From positions 1 to 52,952 of the forward strand of contig CAJLNC010000007.1 in the NCBI GenBank assembly GCA_905207905.1: DNA of 52,952 bases, written 5' to 3'. How positions within the stretch are numbered: the stretch's first letter is position 1; each line of letters opens with the position of its first letter. Below the pieces are notes generated by a model. That model saw only the letters and a list, made by a program, of their open reading frames with translations, searched no databases and was not told the DNA's origin. Made by a program: the position numbers and the translations under genes. Source of the stretch: an uncultured Lachnospiraceae bacterium. GTDB taxonomy: Bacteria > Bacillota_A > Clostridia > Lachnospirales > Lachnospiraceae. Shown here one piece after another: positions 7,616 to 15,181 of this stretch.

Positions 7616-9148
7616 ATGGAAAAGAAGAAAGAATTATTGTTCCGGACAAGAGGCGCCGGAAAAATATACGGAACAAATACAGTTCTGCATGACATTGACA
7701 TGGATATTTACGGCGGAGAAGTTATTGGCCTGATCGGTGAAAACGGTGCAGGAAAATCTACATTAATGAAACTGATCTGTGGTGTAGAAAAACCTTCCAT
7801 GGGAACTCTGGAGCTAAGAGGAAAAGAGTATAAGGCTAATACGATTTTAGAAGCGAATAAGCAGGGGATTGGTATGGTGTTTCAGGAGCAGTCCCTGGTA
7901 GGAAATCTTACGGTAGCTCAGAATATTTTTCTTGGACGTGAAAGGGAGTACAGTAAGGCCGGATTAGTAAATTGGAGCCGTATGAATCGGGATGCCAGGA
8001 AAGCGCTGTTGGAGGTTGGACTGGAAAATATTGAGCCTACTGTAAAAGCCAGGGATCTGGATTTTGCAGCCAGACAGATGGTTGAGATTGCCAAAGTGCT
8101 GAATGTAGTGACTCAGGCAGCCAACGGCCATGCGATTATTCTTTTGGATGAGCCGACAACGGTCCTCTCAGATGCAGAAATACAAAAATTGTTTTTGCAG
8201 GTTCGTAAGATGAAAGAGCAGGGAAATGCAGTGATCTTTATTTCTCATAGGCTGGATGAAGTGCTGGAGATCACGGATCGTATTTATGTGTTTAAGGACG
8301 GAGAAGAGACCGCAATGATGGATACGGCCGATGCGGATGAGAGTGTGCTCTATGAAAAGATGGTAGGAAGGTCTACCACGGGTGAATACTTTAAAGAAGA
8401 CCGACAGAAAGAGCCGGAAACGGTTACTGTGATGGAGGTAGAGGACTTAAGTTTGTTTGGAGCGTTCAACCATATAAGCTTCCAGTTGAAGAAAGGTGAG
8501 GTTCTGGGTTTCTGCGGAGTAGAAGGTTCTGGAAAAGAAGCTCTGGTTTCTGTACTGATTGGAGATGAGGCTCCTACGGCTGGGACAATTAAGATGGGAG
8601 GAAAGGAGTATAAGTTTGCAAATCCCTGTGCGGCCAGAAAAGCGGGAATATTGTCGGTTCCCAAGGAACGTCGGGATGAGGGAATGATTGGTATCATGTC
8701 TTTGACAGATAATATAGCGATCTCCCATCTGGAGAAACTTTCAAAGTTTGGGCTTGTTTCCGGCAAAAAGCTAAAGGGAATTGCAGAAGGCTGGGTGAAA
8801 AAAGCTGGAATCAAGTGCTTTTCTATTAATGACCGCATCAATCAGCTATCTGGAGGAAATGCACAAAAGGTCATTTTTGCAAGAGCGCTGGAAAGTAACT
8901 GCGATATTTTGATTTTAAATCATCCGACCAGAGGTGTGGATATTGGCTCCAAGGAAGAGATCTATAATCTGGTTCGTGATATTACAGAGGCTGGAATGTC
9001 GGTTATACTTTTGGGAGATACCCTGGATGAATGTATAGGAATGTCTAACCGTATCATCGTCATGAAAGATGGTCTGCAGAGCGGAGAGTTCGATTGCCCG
9101 GTGGGCAATAAGCCTCTGCAGCTGGATATCGTAAAGAGAATGATGTAG
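7616..9148 (+). CDS. Sugar ABC transporter ATP-binding protein (RbsA-like, two ATPase domains)
   Basis: A 510-residue tandem ATPase energising ribose-type sugar import. Domain 1 (about 8-250): Walker A GENGAGKST, Q-loop VFQEQSLVG, degenerate signature LDFAARQMVEIAKVL, intact Walker B ILLDEPTT, switch FISHRLDE. Domain 2 (about 265-505): altered Walker A GVEGSGKEA, intact signature LSGGNAQKVIFARAL, but Walker B reads ILNHPTRGVD where the family has LDEPTRGVD, so the magnesium Asp and catalytic Glu are Asn and His. Domain 2 is probably catalytically dead and domain 1 drives transport. AGGAGG at 7604-7609 selects the ATG at 7616; an upstream in-frame start would overlap the permease. Confidence 0.93.
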   Translation: MEKKKELLFRTRGAGKIYGTNTVLHDIDMDIYGGEVIGLIGENGAGKSTLMKLICGVEKPSMGTLELRGKEYKANTILEANKQGIGMVFQEQSLVGNLTVAQNIFLGREREYSKAGLVNWSRMNRDARKALLEVGLENIEPTVKARDLDFAARQMVEIAKVLNVVTQAANGHAIILLDEPTTVLSDAEIQKLFLQVRKMKEQGNAVIFISHRLDEVLEITDRIYVFKDGEETAMMDTADADESVLYEKMVGRSTTGEYFKEDRQKEPETVTVMEVEDLSLFGAFNHISFQLKKGEVLGFCGVEGSGKEALVSVLIGDEAPTAGTIKMGGKEYKFANPCAARKAGILSVPKERRDEGMIGIMSLTDNIAISHLEKLSKFGLVSGKKLKGIAEGWVKKAGIKCFSINDRINQLSGGNAQKVIFARALESNCDILILNHPTRGVDIGSKEEIYNLVRDITEAGMSVILLGDTLDECIGMSNRIIVMKDGLQSGEFDCPVGNKPLQLDIVKRMM

Positions 9149-9162
9149 GAGGTGCGGAGAAG

Positions 9163-10128
9163 ATGAGCAAAAGTCAGACAAAAAAATTTAAATTATCTAA
9201 CTATTCCCAGTATATGTGCATCGCCAGTGTGGTTCTGGTATTTCTGGTATTTACCTGCATTACGCCGAACTTTGTCAGTGCATCCAGTCTGCAGAATCTA
9301 ATGATAGAGATTTCGCCTCTTCTTTTGATGGCGGGAGGAATTTCTTTTGTGATCTTTACAGGCGGTATTGATTTGGGAACCGGAGCGGTAGCTTCCTGTA
9401 CCTGTGTGCTGACTGGTATTTTTGTGGCAGACGTGGGAAACAGTATTTTATTGCTGATGCTGCTGATTGGTGTTGTCATGGGACTTGTGAACGGCTTACT
9501 GGTAACGAAGCTGAAACTGCCGTCCTTTATCGTTACGCTGTGTACCACTAATTTCTGGAATTACATTGCCCTGAAGCTTGCACCCAATGGTTCTCAGATT
9601 ATTCCTATGAATAAGCGTGATATTGTATCCTGGGCAACCTTTAAGATTGCAGGGATTCCGGTGATGTTTCTGCTGGCTGTGGCAGTGATTGTGATTTTGT
9701 ACTGTGTACAGCAGTATACAGTCTATGGCAGAACGATTTTGGCGGTGGGTGCCAATGTGCGGGCAGCCAGAATCGCAGGGGTAGATACGGATAAAGCACA
9801 GATATCAGCGTTTATTTTGTGCAGTACCTGCAGTGCTCTTTCGGGTGCTTTGTATGCTTACAAGTTAAAAAGCGCTGTTCCCACAGTAGGAAACAGCCTG
9901 GGGCTGATGGCCATTGCCTCTGTAGCGCTTGGAGGAACCTCCATGGCAGGAGGAAGAGGAAATGTACTTCGGACTATGATCGGTGTGGTTACTATTACAG
10001 CGGTTACTTCGGGGCTGAATATGATTGGCGTGAATGCTCTGTGGAAAGATATTGTGATCGGTCTGATCTTGATTGTGGCCGTGTGCTTGAACTCTGATAC
10101 AGAGGGAAGGGATATTATTATTAAATAA
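9163..10128 (+). CDS. Ribose/allose-type ABC permease (RbsC-like), second subunit
   Basis: A 321-residue membrane permease of the same family as the product of the first permease gene, so the channel is probably a heterodimer. Seen: multiple hydrophobic helices, FVIFTGGIDLGTGAVASCTCV, the coupling loop VGANVRAARIAGVDTDKAQISAFILC, and ASVALGGTSMAGGRGNVLRTMIG. AGGAGGTGCGGAG precedes the start; the gap from the ATPase is 14 bp. Last gene of the operon, closed by a terminator at 10149. Confidence 0.92.
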   Translation: MSKSQTKKFKLSNYSQYMCIASVVLVFLVFTCITPNFVSASSLQNLMIEISPLLLMAGGISFVIFTGGIDLGTGAVASCTCVLTGIFVADVGNSILLLMLLIGVVMGLVNGLLVTKLKLPSFIVTLCTTNFWNYIALKLAPNGSQIIPMNKRDIVSWATFKIAGIPVMFLLAVAVIVILYCVQQYTVYGRTILAVGANVRAARIAGVDTDKAQISAFILCSTCSALSGALYAYKLKSAVPTVGNSLGLMAIASVALGGTSMAGGRGNVLRTMIGVVTITAVTSGLNMIGVNALWKDIVIGLILIVAVCLNSDTEGRDIIIK

Positions 10129-10148
10129 CAGGGATATATGCGAATAGG

Positions 10149-10194
10149 AAAAGACGGATACCATAGACCTATAGGGTGCGGGATCCGTCTTTTT
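10149..10194 (+). terminator. Rho-independent terminator of the sugar operon
   Basis: Arms AAAAGACGGAT (10149-10159) and ATCCGTCTTTT (10183-10193), ending in TTTTT. It lies 21 bp after the second permease. The A-rich left arm may also help stop the converging minus-strand transcript. Confidence 0.75.
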
Positions 10195-10292
10195 AAGAAA
10201 ATAATGTAAAAATTATGCAGGCAAACACTGTGGACTGCCGCAAGAATTATTTTTTAAGAAATTATACGAGATGATCCTTGCAGCAGTTTTAT

Positions 10293-11684
10293 TTATTTTG
10301 CGAGACAGTCCTTCTGCTTTTGGGTTTCTCCCCTTGCCGTTTCTGCCCGGGTCTCCCCCGGCAGTACCTGCTGCCATCTGTATACGCTCAGCAGAATCCC
10401 AAGCAAAATGTAGGTGACCAGGCAGGCGGTTCCTCCGTAGGAGAGGAAGGGGCAGTAGACGCCGGAGAGCAGGACGGAGAATGTGCCGATGCCGGTATTT
10501 GCCAGAACGTAGAGCGCAAGCTGAATCAGCAGCACGGTTCCGCAGCCAAAGCCCATGATTCTGCCCAGCAGATTTTTCTGGTTCAGGGAACGCCTTAGAA
10601 GCCAGAAAAGAAGTACTGCGATAGCGGTCACCAGAAGCACAGCGGCCAGGATTCCAAGACTGGAGGTAAGATAGGTAAGGGCAAAGTCGGTGGGATCCAG
10701 TTTTGAAACAGCGGCGGCGGATTGGCTGCTGCCGCCCAGAATCCGGCTTCCGGAAAGAAGTTCTCTCACTGCAAGTGTTTTCCAGTTCATGGTGCTGCTG
10801 ATGGTATCGGGGCGAAAAAGGATGGCCTGTATCCGGGCTGCCTGGTACCCCCTGCCGTTAAAGACCAGGGAGAACACAAACAGCAGAGGAAGAAGGAGGG
10901 CTGTTCCCCACAAAGCTGCCAGCCAGGGACGGCGGGAAATTCGGAACCATTTTTTATGGATGGCAGCAGATAACATGAGAACAAAAGAAAAAAATAAAAT
11001 CTGCGCTATCAACGGGCTGGGACATCGAAAAACCAGAAGAACGGGAGGCATTGTCCAAAGGATACTTTTGAGCAGTCCCCGGAAATCGGTTCCCCGGTAG
11101 CTGTAGAGGACGGCGCCGTACAGCGGTATGAAAAGGAAGGAGAGCATAGGAATGTTGAAGGACAGAGGTCCTAGAACGATCCACTGGGCACTTCCGTTAA
11201 TGGATCTGCCCAAAAGCAGGTGTCCGGCCATTAAAAGGAAAAACAGCCCAAGATACAGGTGCTTTGCATATTTTCCAATGATGCTGTAGTCTGCCAGACA
11301 TACCAGGAGCATGGCCGTCAGTCCAAGAAGTAATAGTAGGAGGCGCTTTAGTTCCTGGTGGGCGAAAAGCGCTTCCTCCACCCCGGCCAGAGATGCAGCC
11401 AGAAATTGGGCGCCCAGTCCCAAAAAACTTAGAATGACAATAAAAAGAATCGTTTTCCAGGCCATTTTGGGACGGTGGATTTGGTCAAGGGCTACGCCTG
11501 TCTCTACGGGATCTCCCATATCTTTTACTGCTTTCTCTTCCGCTTCTACCAGAGTGTTTCCCTCCAGGAGATAGACTTCGGTCTGTTCCTGGATGTGAAC
11601 ATTCAGTTCTGAGGCAACAGCAGTCCGGGCTTTTTTACAGCGGAGCTGTTCTGTCACCAGGTTCAGATATTCGTTAGCTCTCAT
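10293..11684 (-). CDS. FtsW/RodA/SpoVE-family protein with N-terminal HAAS-type (permease prefix) domain
   Basis: A 463-residue polytopic membrane protein of the SEDS glycosyltransferase family, which polymerises lipid II. Residues 1-75 form a soluble helical domain (LRCKKARTAVASELNVHIQEQ, EAEEKAVKDMGDP) like the HAAS/permease-prefix domains found beside PadR regulators. About ten membrane helices follow. SEDS marks include SINGSAQWIVLGPL, a periplasmic Asp in DPTDFALTYLTSSLG (matching the catalytic-Asp motif of RodA/FtsW, though the usual Glu of EELG is Ser), and NTGIG...CPFLSYGGT. AGGAGG supports the ATG at 11684. It overlaps the PadR gene by 4 bp (ATGA), so the two are translationally coupled. 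Whether it polymerises glycan or acts as an envelope sensor is open. Confidence 0.85.
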   Translation of the reverse strand: MRANEYLNLVTEQLRCKKARTAVASELNVHIQEQTEVYLLEGNTLVEAEEKAVKDMGDPVETGVALDQIHRPKMAWKTILFIVILSFLGLGAQFLAASLAGVEEALFAHQELKRLLLLLLGLTAMLLVCLADYSIIGKYAKHLYLGLFFLLMAGHLLLGRSINGSAQWIVLGPLSFNIPMLSFLFIPLYGAVLYSYRGTDFRGLLKSILWTMPPVLLVFRCPSPLIAQILFFSFVLMLSAAIHKKWFRISRRPWLAALWGTALLLPLLFVFSLVFNGRGYQAARIQAILFRPDTISSTMNWKTLAVRELLSGSRILGGSSQSAAAVSKLDPTDFALTYLTSSLGILAAVLLVTAIAVLLFWLLRRSLNQKNLLGRIMGFGCGTVLLIQLALYVLANTGIGTFSVLLSGVYCPFLSYGGTACLVTYILLGILLSVYRWQQVLPGETRAETARGETQKQKDCLAK

Positions 11685-12013
11685 AAGACGCCTCCTATCT
11701 CCAGCACTCGAAATACAGCTTGGGAGTACTCTCCCCATTCCCGGCGCTTTTCCTCCAGGGCTTTACGTCCTTGTCTGGTGATCTGGTAGTATTTCCGCAG
11801 TTTTCCTCCTGCTTCCTGCTGATAAGAGACGAGCAGACCGCGTTCTTCCAGACTGTGCAGCAGAGGATACAAGGTTCCGGCTTTCAGTTCGAATACATTT
11901 TCAGAGCGTTCCCGCAGTGTTTCAATCATTTCATAGCCATACAGATCTTTTTCGGACAGCAGTTTTAACACCAGCAGGGTGGTGCTGCCGGACATCAGAC
12001 TTTTATCAATCAT
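11681..12013 (-). CDS. PadR-family transcriptional regulator
   Basis: A 110-residue winged-helix repressor of the small PadR subgroup. Motifs: TTLLVLKLLSEKDLYGYEMIETL (about 11-33), LKAGTLYPLLHSLEERGLL (recognition helix and wing) and KLRKYYQITRQGRKALEEK. AGGAGG at 12021-12026 sits 7 bp before the ATG. It is the first gene of a two-gene operon with the SEDS protein, whose N-terminal HAAS domain is a common partner of PadR regulators. Autoregulation is likely because repeats overlap its promoter. The effector is unknown. Confidence 0.92.
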   Translation of the reverse strand: MIDKSLMSGSTTLLVLKLLSEKDLYGYEMIETLRERSENVFELKAGTLYPLLHSLEERGLLVSYQQEAGGKLRKYYQITRQGRKALEEKRREWGEYSQAVFRVLEIGGVL

Positions 12014-12095
12014 CAGATTCCCTCCTGAATGTGAATTTTTTCATGTTTTGCCAGCGGGGCTTCCGCGGCTCTGCTAATGCAGTTCCAGAAATATT

Positions 12096-12109
12096 TTACT
12101 GCGCAGTAA
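12096..12109. promoter_or_regulatory. Perfect 14-bp palindrome in the padR leader
   Basis: TTACTGCGCAGTAA is fully self-complementary and lies about 83 bp upstream of the padR start codon, inside the predicted 5' leader. It could be a second regulator site or a small RNA hairpin. Confidence 0.35.
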
Positions 12110-12130
12110 TATATTTTCATAAAACATATA

Positions 12131-12180
12131 GGTGATCTATATATTAAGGCTATTATATATCGGATATCTATATATGTCAA
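12131..12180 (-). promoter_or_regulatory. Consensus sigma-A promoter of padR with putative PadR repeats
   Basis: On the minus strand: perfect TTGACA (12180-12175), 17-bp spacer, perfect TATAAT (12157-12152). The spacer and the region after the -10 each contain the 10-bp word ATATATAGAT, followed by ATCC or CACC, as direct repeats about 31 bp apart. Such a strong promoter with repeats across it is typical of tight self-repression. Confidence 0.7.
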
Positions 12181-12257
12181 GAGAAAACAGGATGACGCAG
12201 GTAAGAGAAAGACAAATAAAAATAAGACCGGTGCAGAGGGAATCCGAAGAAAAGGAG

Positions 12258-12360
12258 GGGGAAACCGGCGGGAACGCAGGAAAAGATAAGAGGGGAAACC
12301 AGCGGGAACGCAGGAAAAATAAGAGGGGAAACCGGCGGGAACGCAGGAAAAAATAAGCGG
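12258..12360. repeat. Three tandem copies of a 32-34-bp GC-rich repeat
   Basis: Units start at 12258, 12292 and 12325. Each reads GGGGAAACC(G/A)GCGGGAACGC then AGGAAAA and a short A/T tail. A degraded fourth copy may extend to about 12400. The stretch lies in the 600-bp gap between padR and the asparaginase gene, with no believable reading frame. Near 12521-12548 another short direct repeat (GGAGAGCCTGAAAT, 18-bp period) occurs. Confidence 0.8.
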
Positions 12361-12618
12361 GAAGATTGTCAAGAACCCAGGGAAAGATAAGAGGGAAGAT
12401 CCGGGGGTTTGTCCCTTGCAGAAGAGGAGAAAACGGTGTAAAATTTCGGTAGACGGCTGCGAAACAGAAAGATATATAAAAATGCAGGAAATCCTAAAAT
12501 ATAGGAAATCCGAAGAAGGCGGAGAGCCTGAAATATATGGAGAGCCTGAAATTTTTCAAATCTGGAGAAATGGGAAATTCCCTGAAGAGTTTCAATGCCG
12601 AAAGTTCAGGAGGTTTGT

Positions 12619-13635
12619 ATGAAAAGATTATTGCTGCTTGCCACTGGCGGCACCATTGCGTCTCAGTATACGGAAAAGGGATTGAGCCCCCAGATTTCAG
12701 ATCAGGAACTGCTCTCCTATGTGCCGGAGGCAAGGAACTTTTGTGAGATAGAGGCAATCCAGCCTTTTAATTTGGACAGTACCAATGTAAGTTGGCCTCA
12801 ATGGCTGCAGTTAGCCGCATTGATTGAAGAGAACTATGAAAAATATGATGGTTTTGTAATCTGCCATGGAACAGATACGATGGCGTATACAGGAGCGGCC
12901 CTTTCCTATTTAATACAGAATAATGATAAGCCTGTGGTGATCACAGGCTCCCAGAAGCCCATTGATCTGGATGTGACGGACGCCAGAACCAATCTTCTGG
13001 ACAGTTTAAGGTTTGCTTCTCATGAAAAAGCCCACGGTGTGTGTATTGTGTTTGGAGGAAATGTGATCGCCGGAACCAGAGCCAAAAAGGAGCGCTCAAA
13101 GAGTTACAATGCCTTTTCCAGTATTAATTATCCTCAGATTGCAGTGATTCAGGAAAACCGGATTGTGTTTTATATTGATGATAAAGGCCAGGAGAAGGGA
13201 CCGCTGACTTTTTATCATGAGTTGAATCCCCGCGTTTTTTTGATGAAGCTGATTCCCGGAAGCAGCGGGGAAGTGCTGGAGACTCTGTTTGATTCCTTCG
13301 ATGCAGTGATCATTGAATCTTTTGGAGTGGGAGGACTGCCGGATTATGGAGACGAGAGCTTTTATCAGGCTATCCGCCGCTGCACAGAGGCAGGAAAGCT
13401 GGTGATTATGGCAACTCAGGTGACCCATGAGGGCAGCGATATGTCCATATATCAGGTGGGAAAAAATATGAAGCATGAGTTTGATCTGCCGGAGTCCTAC
13501 GATATGACTCTGGAGGCAGTGGTGGCAAAAACCATGTGGATTTTGTCTCAGACAAAAGACAGCAGACAGTTTCAGCGCCTGTTTTATCAGCCTGTGAATC
13601 ATGATCTGCTGTTTTATCCGGAGGAAAAGGGTTGA
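12619..13635 (+). CDS. ansA: L-asparaginase, type I (cytoplasmic)
   Basis: A 338-residue asparaginase that hydrolyses asparagine to aspartate and ammonia. The two active-site regions are intact: LLATGGTIAS at residues 5-14 (first catalytic Thr) and VICHGTDTMAYTGAALSY (second Thr-Asp pair). Also typical are VVITGSQKPI and IESFGVGGLPD. There is no signal peptide, which with the length points to the cytoplasmic type I form. AGGAGG at 12608-12613 selects the ATG at 12619; the frame is open further upstream. It is followed 130 bp later by an M18 aminopeptidase, a plausible partner in using Asp/Asn-rich peptides. Confidence 0.93.
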   Translation: MKRLLLLATGGTIASQYTEKGLSPQISDQELLSYVPEARNFCEIEAIQPFNLDSTNVSWPQWLQLAALIEENYEKYDGFVICHGTDTMAYTGAALSYLIQNNDKPVVITGSQKPIDLDVTDARTNLLDSLRFASHEKAHGVCIVFGGNVIAGTRAKKERSKSYNAFSSINYPQIAVIQENRIVFYIDDKGQEKGPLTFYHELNPRVFLMKLIPGSSGEVLETLFDSFDAVIIESFGVGGLPDYGDESFYQAIRRCTEAGKLVIMATQVTHEGSDMSIYQVGKNMKHEFDLPESYDMTLEAVVAKTMWILSQTKDSRQFQRLFYQPVNHDLLFYPEEKG

Positions 13636-13765
13636 GTATCCGCGGATGATTTGGTAAACTAAGATAGCGGTGATGAAATGATTCAACGAATGGGCATCCG
13701 GCTTTTGGCTTCACAGAAAATAAGCTGGAGGCTGCCGTGGGAAAATGAATATGGAGGCAAGGAAA

Positions 13766-15181
13766 ATGAAACGTGAAAATGTTTGGAAAACCTATGATGA
13801 AGCCCAGTGTGCTGCGCTGGAAAAGCTGGCGGAGGAATACAAGTCCTTCCTGGATAAAGGAAAAACAGAGCGGGAGTGTGTAAAAGAGGCGGTTCGTCTG
13901 GCGGAGGAAAAAGGGTATCAGAGCCTGGAGAAGGCAGTGGCAGAGGGAACTGCCCTGAAAGCAGGGGATAAGGTATACGCCACCTGTATGGACAAAGCCG
14001 TTGCCCTGTTTGTGCTGGGAACAGAGCCTATGAAGCAGGGAATGCGGATCTTGGGAGCGCATATTGACTCTCCCAGACTGGATCTGAAGCAGATTCCCCT
14101 ATACGAAGATACGGAGATGGTTTATCTGGACACCCATTATTACGGCGGTGTGAAAAAATATCAGTGGGTGACCATTCCGCTGGCTATCCACGGAGTGGTA
14201 GCGAAGAAGGATGGAACGGTGATTCCGGTATGCATTGGAGAGGCAGAGAGTGATCCGATCTTCTGTGTGACAGATCTTCTGATCCACCTGTCTGGAGAGC
14301 AGATGGAGAAAAAGGCCAAGGTGGTGATTGAGGGAGAAAATCTGGATGTGCTGATTGGCAGCAGACCTCTGACGGAAGGAGCAGATGAGGAGTCTTTGGA
14401 TGGAGAGAAGAAGGAGTCTTCCAAGGAGGCTGTGAAGGCTGGCATTTTGAAGATTTTGAAGGAGCAGTATGACATGGAAGAGGAGGATTTTATCTCTGCG
14501 GAGTTGGAGATCGTTCCTGCAGGCAAGGCCAGAGACTGCGGCCTGGATCGCAGCATGATCGCCTCCTACGGTCATGACGACCGGGTGTGTGGATATACCT
14601 CCCTGGCAGCTCTTTTGGAGGTGGAGGCTCCCAAACAGACCTGCTGCTGTCTGCTGGTAGACAAAGAAGAGATCGGCAGCGTGGGGGCTACTGGTATGCA
14701 GTCCAGATTCTTTGAGAACATTGTGGCAGAACTGATGAACTGTATGGGCCAGTACAATGAGCTGGATCTGCGCAGATGTCTGACCAACTGTAAGATGCTT
14801 TCTTCAGATGTGAGTGCAGCCTATGATCCTCTGTACGCCAGTGTTTTTGAGAAAAAGAATTCTGCGTATTTTGGAAATGGTCTGGTATTTAACAAATATA
14901 CCGGTTCCGGCGGAAAATCCCGTTCCAATGATGCCAACGCAGAGTATGTAAGCTGGATCCGCAAGGTGATGGAGGAGGCCAATGTGGCTTTCCAGACAGC
15001 GGAGTTAGGCCGTGTGGATGTAGGCGGAGGCGGAACCATCGCGTATATTTCTGCTCAGTACGGCATGGAAGTGATCGACAGCGGCGTGGCAGTGCTGAAT
15101 ATGCATGCGCCCATGGAGATCGTAAGCAAAGCGGATGTGTATGAGGCAAAGAAGGGCTATCTGGCATTTTTGCAGGGCTAG
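13766..15181 (+). CDS. M18-family zinc aminopeptidase
   Basis: A 471-residue metallo-aminopeptidase of the M18 (aspartyl aminopeptidase) family, releasing N-terminal, often acidic, residues from peptides. The zinc and catalytic motifs are present: LGAHIDSPRLDLK (His and Asp), GHDDRVCGYTSLAAL, LLVDKEEIGSVGATGM (Glu-Glu), SSDVSAAYDP and the C-terminal NMHAPMEIVSKADVYEA with the last His ligand. Three in-frame ATGs lie close together; GGAGG at 13753-13757 best fits the one at 13766. No signal peptide, so cytoplasmic. Confidence 0.93.
   Translation: MKRENVWKTYDEAQCAALEKLAEEYKSFLDKGKTERECVKEAVRLAEEKGYQSLEKAVAEGTALKAGDKVYATCMDKAVALFVLGTEPMKQGMRILGAHIDSPRLDLKQIPLYEDTEMVYLDTHYYGGVKKYQWVTIPLAIHGVVAKKDGTVIPVCIGEAESDPIFCVTDLLIHLSGEQMEKKAKVVIEGENLDVLIGSRPLTEGADEESLDGEKKESSKEAVKAGILKILKEQYDMEEEDFISAELEIVPAGKARDCGLDRSMIASYGHDDRVCGYTSLAALLEVEAPKQTCCCLLVDKEEIGSVGATGMQSRFFENIVAELMNCMGQYNELDLRRCLTNCKMLSSDVSAAYDPLYASVFEKKNSAYFGNGLVFNKYTGSGGKSRSNDANAEYVSWIRKVMEEANVAFQTAELGRVDVGGGGTIAYISAQYGMEVIDSGVAVLNMHAPMEIVSKADVYEAKKGYLAFLQG

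Noticed and set aside
10278..11574. Several plus-strand frames opposite the FtsW/RodA-like gene
   Set aside because: They are shadows of a well-supported minus-strand gene.
12258..12360. CRISPR-like regular repeats
   Set aside because: The units are directly tandem with no unique spacers, and no cas gene is near.
12132..12622. Two small plus-strand frames (12132-12356 and 12416-12622) before ansA
   Set aside because: One is only the translation of the tandem repeat, the other overlaps the ansA start and has no ribosome site or recognisable protein.
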